DNA of 64,000 nucleotides, from NCBI GenBank assembly GCA_038323835.1, contig JBBQHI010000003.1, forward strand, positions 1 through 64,000, in the 5' to 3' direction. This stretch comes from JACVRW01 sp038323835 (GTDB lineage: Bacteria > Actinomycetota > Thermoleophilia > Solirubrobacterales > Thermoleophilaceae). The notes beneath the pieces were generated by a model. It was not told the origin of the DNA. It saw only the letters and a list, made by a program, of their open reading frames with translations, and ran no database searches. This document shows positions 40,740 through 50,686 of this stretch, piece by piece. The translations under genes and the position numbers were made by a program. Position 1 is the stretch's first letter. Every line of letters starts with the position of its first letter.

Positions 40740-41288
40740 ATGACACGACATCTCCGCCGGCTGGTGCCTTCCCCCGCGATGGTCGTAGCCCTCACCGCGC
40801 TCTTTCTCGCGCTCGGTGGCTCGGCCTATGCGGCGCTGGTGATCACCGGAAAGAGCATTCGGAACAACACCATCACCACGAAGGACATCCGCAACGGCAC
40901 CATCCGGACCAAGGACGTGAAGCCTGACTCCCTCGGCGGAGTCTCCATCAAGGAATCGGCCCTGGGCACCGTCCCGTCGGCCGGGATCACCTTCGGGAGC
41001 GCCCGTTTCGCCGTGGTGTCGGCCAACGGCGTCCTCGCTCGCGGGCGCAGCACCACCTCGGTGGCACGCACCTCCGAGGGCCGCTACCAGGTGATCTTCA
41101 GCGGCGATGTCCGTGGCTGCGCCTACTTCGCCACCGTCGGTGACACCAGCGCGTCGCCGCTGGCCGTCGGAGCCGAGGTGACCACCGCCTCGCTCGCGTC
41201 CAACGTGAACGGCGTCGTGGTCCGGACCTTCGGGTCCGACCCCAAGACGGGCGCCGACCGCCCGTTCCACCTGATCGTCAGCTGCTAG
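40740..41288 (+). CDS. Secreted protein with short degenerate N-terminal repeats, second copy
   Basis: 182 residues. The leader MTRHLRRLVPSPAMVVALTALFLALGGSAYA is an export signal. Then come ten-residue units with alternating Ile and Thr/Lys-Asp (GKSIRNNTITTKDI, RNGTIRTKDVKPDSL), like the gene at 11753. The C-terminal half differs: a beta-rich domain with two Cys (GDVRGCAYFATVG and the final HLIVSC), probably disulfide bonded. GGAGG lies just before the ATG. Function unknown. Confidence 0.78.
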   Translation: MTRHLRRLVPSPAMVVALTALFLALGGSAYAALVITGKSIRNNTITTKDIRNGTIRTKDVKPDSLGGVSIKESALGTVPSAGITFGSARFAVVSANGVLARGRSTTSVARTSEGRYQVIFSGDVRGCAYFATVGDTSASPLAVGAEVTTASLASNVNGVVVRTFGSDPKTGADRPFHLIVSC

Positions 41289-41296
41289 GCCGCGGA

Positions 41297-41326
41297 ACCG
41301 GGGATCGCCTCAGGGTGATCCCCGGT
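41297..41326. terminator. Bidirectional hairpin terminator
   Basis: ACCGGGGATC and GATCCCCGGT form a perfect 10-bp stem with a 10-base loop, between the convergent secreted-protein and acyltransferase genes. It contains the acyltransferase stop codon. GGTCTCGGTCGTATTCG follows; no T run. Confidence 0.7.
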
Positions 41327-41933
41327 CTCGGTCGTATTCGACCCTTTTGATCACCCGGGCGGGGGCACCCGCCGCGATCGAGAACGCCGGGATGTCCTCG
41401 GTCACCACGCTGTTGGCGCCGATCACGCAGCGCTCCCCGATCGTCACCCCGCTCGCCACCACCACGTTGGCCCCGCACCAGACGTTGTCGCCCACCCGCG
41501 TGGGCCCCTTGCTGCTGAAGCCCTGCCAGGGCACGGGCTTGTCCGGATCGTCGAAGCGATGGTTGCCGTCGGTCACGAAGCAGCCGTTGGCGAACATGCA
41601 GTGCTCGCCGATCTCCACCAGCTCCACCGCGGCCACCATCACGGCGATGTTCAGGAAGCTCCCCGCGCCGATCCGGATCCGCGCTCCCTCGGGCGCGGTG
41701 AGCCACACGTTGGGCTCGAGCAGCACGCCCTCCCCCACCTCGAGCCTGCCGTCGCGGAGCGCCTCGAGCACGTTGCCGTGCACGGGCCAGCGGGCGAACG
41801 CGCCCCGGCGGCCCATCTCCCAGTGAATCCGCGCTCGCCGCCACGGGAGCGAGTTGCGCTCGTACCAGCGCCATTTCTGCCACCACAGCCGGGCCGCTCC
41901 CACGGCCGCCAGCTTGTCAGAGCGCGCCGGCAC
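41310..41933 (-). CDS. Hexapeptide-repeat acyltransferase (LbH family)
   Basis: 207 residues, GTG start. The left-handed beta-helix pattern is visible: EVGEGVLLEPNVWLTA, RIGAGSFLNIAVMVAA, EIGEHCMFANGCFVTDGNHRF, RVGDNVWCGANVVVASGVTIGERCVIGANSVVTEDIPAFSIAAGAPARVIK. This matches maltose/galactoside O-acetyltransferase-like enzymes. The N-terminal 50 residues are basic. Likely acts on a sugar of the cell surface; the target is unknown. It begins four bases after a 41-codon ORF, probably in the uvrA transcript. Confidence 0.88.
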   Translation of the reverse strand: MPARSDKLAAVGAARLWWQKWRWYERNSLPWRRARIHWEMGRRGAFARWPVHGNVLEALRDGRLEVGEGVLLEPNVWLTAPEGARIRIGAGSFLNIAVMVAAVELVEIGEHCMFANGCFVTDGNHRFDDPDKPVPWQGFSSKGPTRVGDNVWCGANVVVASGVTIGERCVIGANSVVTEDIPAFSIAAGAPARVIKRVEYDRDRGSP

Positions 41934-41937
41934 GGCG

Positions 41938-42059
41938 CTACTTCGAGAGCGCGGTGTCGAACGAATTGAGGAACGGCGTCTCGAGAATCGACCCGCGCTC
42001 GCGCGACCAGAAGCCCCGCTCCGCCTTGACGATGATCTTGGTGCGGGAGAGCCGGTCGG

Positions 42060-42063
<4 letters not shown>
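41938..42063 (-). CDS. 41-codon ORF between uvrA and the acyltransferase
   Basis: Starting at CTG 42063, which overlaps the uvrA stop (CTGA), the frame encodes LTDRLSRTKIIVKAERGF then WSRERGSILETPFLNSF, ending DTALSK and TAG. 39 of 41 codons end in G or C, as strongly biased as real genes here and unlike a chance frame. The next gene starts four bases later. No relative is recognised. It may be a small protein with a CTG start, or a remnant of a longer gene. Confidence 0.5.
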
Positions 42064-44927
<2,864 letters not shown>

Positions 44928-44966
44928 GATCTTCGAGTCTAGAGCGGAGTCCGGCGTCCTCGATGG

Positions 44967-44978
44967 GAACGCCTGTTC
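44967..44978. promoter_or_regulatory. LexA (SOS) box upstream of uvrA
   Basis: GAAC-GCCT-GTTC, the perfect actinobacterial/Gram-positive LexA operator core GAAC-N4-GTTC, flanked by GG and GT. It is 40 bases upstream of the uvrA GTG, where it would block the promoter. I find no matching site directly upstream of the uvrB operon or polA. Confidence 0.82.
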
Positions 44979-45007
44979 GTGCCGCTAGATGCGGGTTTTT
45001 TGCCCGC

Positions 45008-45808
45008 TCAGCCCTTGACCCGGGCCCAGACCTCGTCCAGCAACTCGCCGGGATCGTCCAGGTCGAAGTTCTCGGAGAGGTAGCGCGAGACCTCCTCGCG
45101 CGACGCTCCGTTCAGCGCCATGTTGAGCGCGATCAGGCGCGGGCCCTCTCCTGAGGCGAGCGGCTCGCCGTTGACGGCGGCGGTCCTCTCCGCCGGCGCC
45201 TCGGCGGCTGCGCTGAGCGCGGTTTCGGCTTTCGGTGCAGGCGTGGGTGCCGGTTTCGGCTCGGTCTTGGTTTTAGGCTTCGGCTTAGGGGCGGGCTCCG
45301 GCCCCGCCTCGGCCTTGGGCTCCGCCTCGGCCTTGGGCTCCGGCTCGGCCTTCGGCGTCGGCGTCGGCGTCGGCGTCGGCTCGGGATCGGGCTTGCGCTC
45401 GCCCGCGGCGCCCGGGCCAACCGCTGAGGCTCCCGCCCGCGCGGCGTCGGACAGCTCCGCGAGCGCCGTGCTCGCCGACCGAGCCAGCTGGGCGAGCTGG
45501 GCCTCGAGGGCGCTCGCGCGTTCGGCCACGCCCGTCACGGCCTCCCGCGTGCGTGACAGCTCCTGCGCCGCCTCCGCCCGGGTGCGGTCGGCGTCCTCGC
45601 GGCCCGACTCCTCCAGCTCGGCCGCCAGAGCCTCCGCGGCCGCCACCACGCGACTCACGCGCGCGGCGCCGGAGCCCTTGGCGTCCCGGCCCAGGCCCTC
45701 CACGGCCTCGGCCACCTCGCGCAGGTGCTCGGCCACGGCCTCGGGGTCGAGCCCGTCGGCGGTGCGCGGGAAGTCCGCGCGCTCGATGGATTCCCGGCTC
45801 AGCTCCAC
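45008..45808 (-). CDS. DivIVA-like protein with long Pro/Lys/Glu linker
   Basis: 266 residues. The first 45 match the DivIVA membrane-binding motif (MELSRESIERADFPRTADGLDPEAVAEHLREV), followed by a coiled coil to about 130 rich in Ala, Glu and Arg. A linker of about 80 residues is a chain of PEPTPTPTPTP and KAEPEPKAE units, which could cross or extend along the envelope. The last 45 (RLIALNMALNGASREEVSRYLSENFDLDDPGELLDEVW) form a compact helical domain. It probably acts at curved membrane sites. A weak hairpin, GCGGG and CCCGC (44991-45007), follows the stop. Confidence 0.75.
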   Translation of the reverse strand: MELSRESIERADFPRTADGLDPEAVAEHLREVAEAVEGLGRDAKGSGAARVSRVVAAAEALAAELEESGREDADRTRAEAAQELSRTREAVTGVAERASALEAQLAQLARSASTALAELSDAARAGASAVGPGAAGERKPDPEPTPTPTPTPKAEPEPKAEAEPKAEAGPEPAPKPKPKTKTEPKPAPTPAPKAETALSAAAEAPAERTAAVNGEPLASGEGPRLIALNMALNGASREEVSRYLSENFDLDDPGELLDEVWARVKG

Positions 45809-45857
45809 TCAGCTGCAGCGTAGCCGCCCGTCACGTGAGCGGAGCCGTCACGCAATG

Positions 45858-45903
45858 GGAGGAGTGCAGCCCGGGCGCCGGCCGGGCGAGCACCGGACCA
45901 TGC
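45858..45903 (+). repeat. Dispersed palindromic repeat, copy C
   Basis: GGAGGAGTGCAGCCCGG then GCGCC and GGCCGGGCGAGCACCGGACCATG. The flanks match copy A (GAGGAGYGCAGCCCG and GGGCGAGCACCG). The stem bases differ but still pair (GCCCGG with CCGGGC). It sits ten bases after the stop of the cupredoxin gene. Confidence 0.6.
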
Positions 45904-45912
45904 CCTGGCGGG

Positions 45913-47532
45913 CTACTTCTTGACGCGGAACGAGCCGCGCATGAACGGATGGATCCGGCAGAAGTACGTGTACGTGCCCGTCTTGAGGCTCTTCGGCGTA
46001 GTGAAGCTGTTCGAGCCCGCAGTGGTGATCGGGAGGTTCGTGCCGAGCGTGCCGGACTCGAACTGCACCGGCCCGTCCGCGATCGGATACGCGATGCCCG
46101 TGGACCTGTTGCAGGGCGCCTTGCACGAGGTGAGCGAGTGGTAGATCTTGTTCGGGTTGTCCTGATTCACGAAGGTCAGCGTCTGGCCGGGACGAATCAC
46201 CGGCGGCAGGCCGCCCTGGCCCGGCAGGCGCATGTCGCCGAGCCGGTAGTTGAACCCGAGGATGTCAACGGAGCCGGGGTTGAACGTGCCGTCCTTGAGC
46301 TTGCGCGGATCGGGAAGGTCCGTCTTCTTGCCGCCGTGGTTGCGGTTCTCCTGCAGGTGCCCGTGCGTGGGCTTGCCGGGAAGGTCGACGCGCTTCTTGT
46401 AGGGGTTGTTCCCGGGGCCCTCGTCGGCCATGTAGGCGACCATGATCCCCATCGATTCCCACCAGGCCGAGCGCTTGGTCCCGTAGGTGGCGGTGGTGGT
46501 GAGCACATCGCCCTTCTTGAGCTTCACCCGCCAGTCGGGTCTCGTCGCGGTCATCGCCACGTCCCAGGAGACCGCTCCCGCGGGCTCGAAGTACTTCGCG
46601 TCGGATTTGAAGAGGTGAACCTTGTCGCCCCTGCCGCGCGGCGCGGTGTTCCGGCATTTCTTCGCCGCTCGGGCCTCCTTGAGGCGCCCACACTTGGCCG
46701 CCTTGACCTTCGCGCCGTTCCGCTGGAGCCACAGGTCCGTGTGCAGGCCGCCCGGGTGCAGGTGACCCGCCGTGGCGATGAGGACGCCGGGGCGGTCCAC
46801 GGCCCACGCGTTCCGCTGACGCTCGCCGGCCCCGTAGGCCTTCGCATCGTCGTTCGGGTACGTGAAGATGTTCTTCTTGCCCGAGTTCTTCAGCACATTG
46901 AAGACGGGGTAGATCTTGCCGTTCTCCACATCCATCCAGATCGGCCGCGCCTGCTTGATGTTCTTCGCCGCCGGTGACCCGTCGGGGATGAAGTCGATCT
47001 CGTAGACCATCTTCAGCTTCATGGCCGAGGGCGTGAGGTTGTGGATCATGTGGTTGAGGAGCCAGTCGTCCGAGGCCTCGTAGCGGTAGCCGTAGCCCTT
47101 CGGCATCTGGAAGATCGTCTTCTCCTCACCCGCCGCGAAGAAGAGCTCGGGGAGGTTGTTGGTCGAGTTCTGCCGGCTGAGGTTCACCCAGACCCCGTGG
47201 TGCAGGTGGGCAACGTCCACTCGCGGCACCTTGCCGTTCATGTAGATCAGGTCCGGCCGCATGCGCGTGATCCAGCCGTTGACCTTCGGCTTCTCCGTGA
47301 TCGGCTCGTAGCCGATCTCGTTCTGGCCGGGAATCACGTTGAAGGGGCCGATCTCGTACTTGAGCCGCTTCTCCCCGTTCGCGAGCTTCGTGGTGGTCAC
47401 GGTGCTGTGCTGGTCCGTGAGCATGCGGGTGCCGTTCAGCACCGCGCTCCCAGCGCTTGCCGACGACGCAAACGCGAGCAGCACCACGACGGCGACCGAC
47501 GCGGCTATGACCTCCCTCAGGGCACGAGACAC
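45913..47532 (-). CDS. Exported multi-domain protein with C-terminal cupredoxin
   Basis: 539 residues from GTG 47532. The first 25 residues are an export signal (VVVLLAFASSASAG). The middle part is beta-rich and has His-containing segments VDVAHLHHGVWVN and TAGHLHPGGLHTDLWL, which could bind metal and loosely recall copper monooxygenase folds. The last 120 residues are a blue-copper domain with all four type-1 ligands: His465, Cys525, His528 and Met531 (CRIHPFM). The natural electron partner is unknown. It follows uvrB by 71 bases but is probably a separate function. Confidence 0.8.
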   Translation of the reverse strand: MSRALREVIAASVAVVVLLAFASSASAGSAVLNGTRMLTDQHSTVTTTKLANGEKRLKYEIGPFNVIPGQNEIGYEPITEKPKVNGWITRMRPDLIYMNGKVPRVDVAHLHHGVWVNLSRQNSTNNLPELFFAAGEEKTIFQMPKGYGYRYEASDDWLLNHMIHNLTPSAMKLKMVYEIDFIPDGSPAAKNIKQARPIWMDVENGKIYPVFNVLKNSGKKNIFTYPNDDAKAYGAGERQRNAWAVDRPGVLIATAGHLHPGGLHTDLWLQRNGAKVKAAKCGRLKEARAAKKCRNTAPRGRGDKVHLFKSDAKYFEPAGAVSWDVAMTATRPDWRVKLKKGDVLTTTATYGTKRSAWWESMGIMVAYMADEGPGNNPYKKRVDLPGKPTHGHLQENRNHGGKKTDLPDPRKLKDGTFNPGSVDILGFNYRLGDMRLPGQGGLPPVIRPGQTLTFVNQDNPNKIYHSLTSCKAPCNRSTGIAYPIADGPVQFESGTLGTNLPITTAGSNSFTTPKSLKTGTYTYFCRIHPFMRGSFRVKK

Positions 47533-47603
47533 GCCCGGTATCCTACATACTTGCGTGCGGAGCGCAAATACTTGCGCCGCTCCACCATACGCAGCCGGAG
47601 GTC

Positions 47604-49607
47604 CTACTTGGTGCCGGCCTCGGCCTCGTTGAGCTCGCGCTGGAGCGTCTTGATCTCGTCGCGGAGCTTGGCCGCGTACTCGAAGCGGAGGTCGTCCGCC
47701 GCGGCGAGCATCTCCTCCTCGAGCTCCACCATCGTGCGCCGGAGGTCTTCGGCGGACATGCCCTCGGAATCGGTCTTCCTCCGCCCCCGGCCACCCGGGA
47801 CCTTCGACTCGACCATCAGGAAGTCGGAGATGTCGGAGATGCCCTTCTGGATGTTCGCGGGCGTGATCCCGTGCTCCTCGTTGTACGCGACCTGGATCGC
47901 GCGACGGCGATCGGTCTCGTCGATCGCCGTACGCATCGCCTTGGTCTCCCGGTCGGCGTACATCACGACCTTGCCGCGCACGTTCCGGGCCGCGCGGCCG
48001 ATCGTCTGGATCAGCGAGGTCTCTCCGCGCAGGAACCCCTCCTTGTCGGCGTCCAGGATCGCGACCAGCGACACCTCGGGCAGGTCGAGACCCTCGCGCA
48101 GGAGGTTCACCCCGACGAGCACGTCGAACTCGCCCAGGCGGAGCGCGCGAATGATCTGGATCCGCTCGAGCGTATCGATCTCCGAGTGCAGGTAGCGGAC
48201 CTTGTGGCCGTACTCGAGCAGGTAGTCGGTCAGGTCCTCGGACATCTTCTTGGTGAGCGTCGTGACCAGTGCGCGCTCGCCGACATCCACGACCTTCTTT
48301 ATCTCGTTGATCAGGTCGTCGATCTGGTTCTTCGTCTCGCGGACGTCCACCTGCGGATCCACCACGCCGGTCGGCCGCACGATCTGCTCGACGATCCGGG
48401 ACGAGTGGCCGCGCTCGAACTCGCCCGGGGTGGCGGACACGAACACGATCTGCGGGGTGTGCTGGAGGAACTCGTCGAAGGTCTGCGGCCGGTTGTCCAT
48501 GGCGCTCGGGAGCCGGAAGCCGTAGTCCACGAGCGTCTGCTTGCGCGAGCGGTCGCCCTCGAACATGCCGCCGATCTGCGGCACGGTCTGATGCGACTCG
48601 TCGATGAAGCAGACGAAGTCCTCGGGGAAGAAGTCGAGCAGGCAGTACGGGCGCTCGCCCGGACGGCGGTTGTCGAGAATCCGCGAGTAGTTCTCGATCC
48701 CGTTGCAGAAGCCCAGCTCGCGCATCATCTCCATGTCGAACTGGGTGCGCTGGCGCAGCCGGTGCGACTCGAGCAGCTTGCCCTGCTCCTCCAGCTCCTT
48801 GGTGCGCGTCTCCAGCTCGTCGCGGATCTCGGCCACGGACCGCTCGATCGTGGGCCGGTCCGTGGCGTAGTGCGTGGCGGGCCAGATGCCGATGTGCTCC
48901 AGCTCCCGGTAGATCTCGCCGGTGAGCGGGTCGAAGTGGTGGATCTGCTCGATCTCGTCGCCGAAGAAGACGGCGCGGTAGGCGGACTCGGCGTAGGCGG
49001 GGAACACCTCGAGTGTCTCCCCCTTGACGCGGAAGCCGCCGCGGCCGAGCGCCGTGTCGTTGCGCGTGTACATGTTGTCCACGAGCTTGCGCAGGATGGC
49101 GTCGCGCTCGACCATCTCGCCCTTCTTCAGCATCACGATCTGGGCGTCGTACTTCTCCGGTGAGCCCAGACCGTAGATGCAGGAGACGCTGGCCACCACG
49201 ATCACGTCGCGCCGGGCGAACAGCCCGGACGTGGCGGCGTGCCGTAGGCGGTCGATCTCCTCGTTGATCGACGAGTCCTTCTCGATGTAGAGGTCCGCGC
49301 TCGGGACGTAGGCCTCGGGCTGGTAGTAGTCGTAGTAGGAGACGAAGTACTCGACGGCGTTCTTGGGGAAGAACTCCCGGAACTCGTTGCAGAGCTGGGC
49401 CGCGAGCGTCTTGTTGTGAGCGATCACGAGCGCCGGGCGCTGGATCTGCTCGATCGTGAAGGCCATCGTGGCCGTCTTGCCCGAGCCCGTGACGCCGAGG
49501 AGCGTCTGGAAGCGATCCCCGGCGCCAAGGCCTTCCGCCAGCCCCTCGCGGGCCTGAACCTGGTCCGCGACCGGGGTGTAGGCGGAGTTGACCTTGAAGT
49601 CGGGCAC
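47604..49607 (-). CDS. uvrB: Excinuclease ABC subunit B
   Basis: 667 residues, GTG start placed directly after the upstream stop (TGAGTG). The helicase-like damage-verification subunit of UvrABC. Visible: TLLGVTGSGKTATMAF, the beta-hairpin SYYDYYQPEAYVPSADLYIEK, DESHQTVPQIGGMF, VSATPGEFE, LREGLDLPEVSLVAILDADKEGFLR, TIGRAARN and a C-terminal UVR motif (LEEEMLAAADDLRFEYAAKLRDEIKTL). Confidence 0.98.
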   Translation of the reverse strand: MPDFKVNSAYTPVADQVQAREGLAEGLGAGDRFQTLLGVTGSGKTATMAFTIEQIQRPALVIAHNKTLAAQLCNEFREFFPKNAVEYFVSYYDYYQPEAYVPSADLYIEKDSSINEEIDRLRHAATSGLFARRDVIVVASVSCIYGLGSPEKYDAQIVMLKKGEMVERDAILRKLVDNMYTRNDTALGRGGFRVKGETLEVFPAYAESAYRAVFFGDEIEQIHHFDPLTGEIYRELEHIGIWPATHYATDRPTIERSVAEIRDELETRTKELEEQGKLLESHRLRQRTQFDMEMMRELGFCNGIENYSRILDNRRPGERPYCLLDFFPEDFVCFIDESHQTVPQIGGMFEGDRSRKQTLVDYGFRLPSAMDNRPQTFDEFLQHTPQIVFVSATPGEFERGHSSRIVEQIVRPTGVVDPQVDVRETKNQIDDLINEIKKVVDVGERALVTTLTKKMSEDLTDYLLEYGHKVRYLHSEIDTLERIQIIRALRLGEFDVLVGVNLLREGLDLPEVSLVAILDADKEGFLRGETSLIQTIGRAARNVRGKVVMYADRETKAMRTAIDETDRRRAIQVAYNEEHGITPANIQKGISDISDFLMVESKVPGGRGRRKTDSEGMSAEDLRRTMVELEEEMLAAADDLRFEYAAKLRDEIKTLQRELNEAEAGTK

Positions 49608-50561
49608 TCATCCGAAATTAGCAGCGTCCCCGGCGCGCCGAGAGAGGACCTGCCGGAGCTCGGCGGCGAGGGCGGCCGGACGGTCGAGATCTCTCCATGT
49701 GACCCTCAGCGACTGGATGCCGTGGAGCGCCGCCAGCTCGCGGTCCCGCCGGCGGTCCTCGTGGAACGCCTGCCTGGTCTGGTGTGCGGCCCCGCCGTCC
49801 ACCTCCACGGCGAGGCCGGCCTCGGGCCAGTAGAAGTCGATCTCGAAGCCGCCGAGAGGGGCGTTCACCTGCGGCGTGGGCAGATCGTGGGCCTCGATCA
49901 GGCGGAGGAAGCGCTTCTCGGCATCGTTGCGAAGGTGTGGTGGGTTGGGGTCGTACGCGGCGATGACCCGGGTCAGGCGGTGGCGACCGGCCCTGCCCGG
50001 CACCCTCTGCTGTGCCGCGCGCAGCGTCTCGAGGTCCAGCAGCCTCAGAACCTCAGCCTGGTGAAGGGCGGCGGCCAGGCGAGGCTCGCTCAGCACGTCG
50101 GCGAGGTCCACCAGCGTGCGGGCGGGGCTGGTCACCGGGATGCCGTCCCGCCTATCCCGGTCGGACGGCGAGATCGTGCGGGTCCGGTGAACCGCGAACC
50201 CGCTCCTTGACCCGCGCGACCTCGGCGCGGTCACCTCTATCCGGGAAGCCGAGGAGAGGAGTCCCCAGCGGACCGCGGCGGACCGGTGGCTCAGAACAGT
50301 GCCCGCACCGCAGGCCATCACCGCGGCGAGCTGCCGGGCTTCAAGCGTGGCGGCTGCGTGGCCCACGGCGTAGACCCCGCGGTGCAGAGCCTGGAGCCGG
50401 CCCTTCCGTGCACGGCCCAACACCGCCTCGCGTGTGAAGCCGAGTGCCATGAGCTGCCTGACCGAAACCACACCGTGCTGGCGGGTGGCGAGCGCCGCCA
50501 GCCTGAGTTCTCGCGACTGTGGGCCGACTTTGTCGTCGTATGCACGATGAACTCGGCCCAC
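49608..50561 (-). CDS. AbiEi-type winged helix plus DUF559 (Vsr-fold) nuclease protein
   Basis: 317 residues if started at GTG 50561. The N-terminal half resembles AbiEi-type antitoxin/transcription regulator domains: LAALATRQHGVVSVRQLMALGFTREAVLGRARKGRLQALHRGVYAVG. The C-terminal 110 residues are a DUF559 endonuclease-like fold with conserved FEIDFYWPEAGLAVEVDGG and DRRRDRELAALHGIQSLRVTW, related to Vsr very-short-patch repair nucleases. No AbiEii toxin gene follows. Instead uvrB starts at the next base. The combination is common in actinobacteria but its role is not established. Confidence 0.83.
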   Translation of the reverse strand: MGRVHRAYDDKVGPQSRELRLAALATRQHGVVSVRQLMALGFTREAVLGRARKGRLQALHRGVYAVGHAAATLEARQLAAVMACGAGTVLSHRSAAVRWGLLSSASRIEVTAPRSRGSRSGFAVHRTRTISPSDRDRRDGIPVTSPARTLVDLADVLSEPRLAAALHQAEVLRLLDLETLRAAQQRVPGRAGRHRLTRVIAAYDPNPPHLRNDAEKRFLRLIEAHDLPTPQVNAPLGGFEIDFYWPEAGLAVEVDGGAAHQTRQAFHEDRRRDRELAALHGIQSLRVTWRDLDRPAALAAELRQVLSRRAGDAANFG

Positions 50562-50686
50562 GCCCCCAGCCTGGCCGCCGCGGTGCGAAAGCAGGGTGAC
50601 GAGGATGATGAGGGCGTGACAAAACGCGCAAGCAACGCCCCGCTCGCCCCCATTCGGCCCGGCGCGGCCTACCATCGTGAGCCGTC

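Noticed and set aside
45350..45390. Short tandem GGCGTC repeats
   Set aside because: They simply encode the PTPTPTPT linker of the DivIVA-like protein in frame.
45913..49611. A 1232-codon minus-strand frame
   Set aside because: Only the last 539 codons are a real protein; the first part is the wrong frame of uvrB.
49608..50561. Type IV toxin-antitoxin system (AbiEi/AbiEii)
   Set aside because: No AbiEii nucleotidyltransferase is adjacent, and the C-terminal half is a DUF559 nuclease fold.
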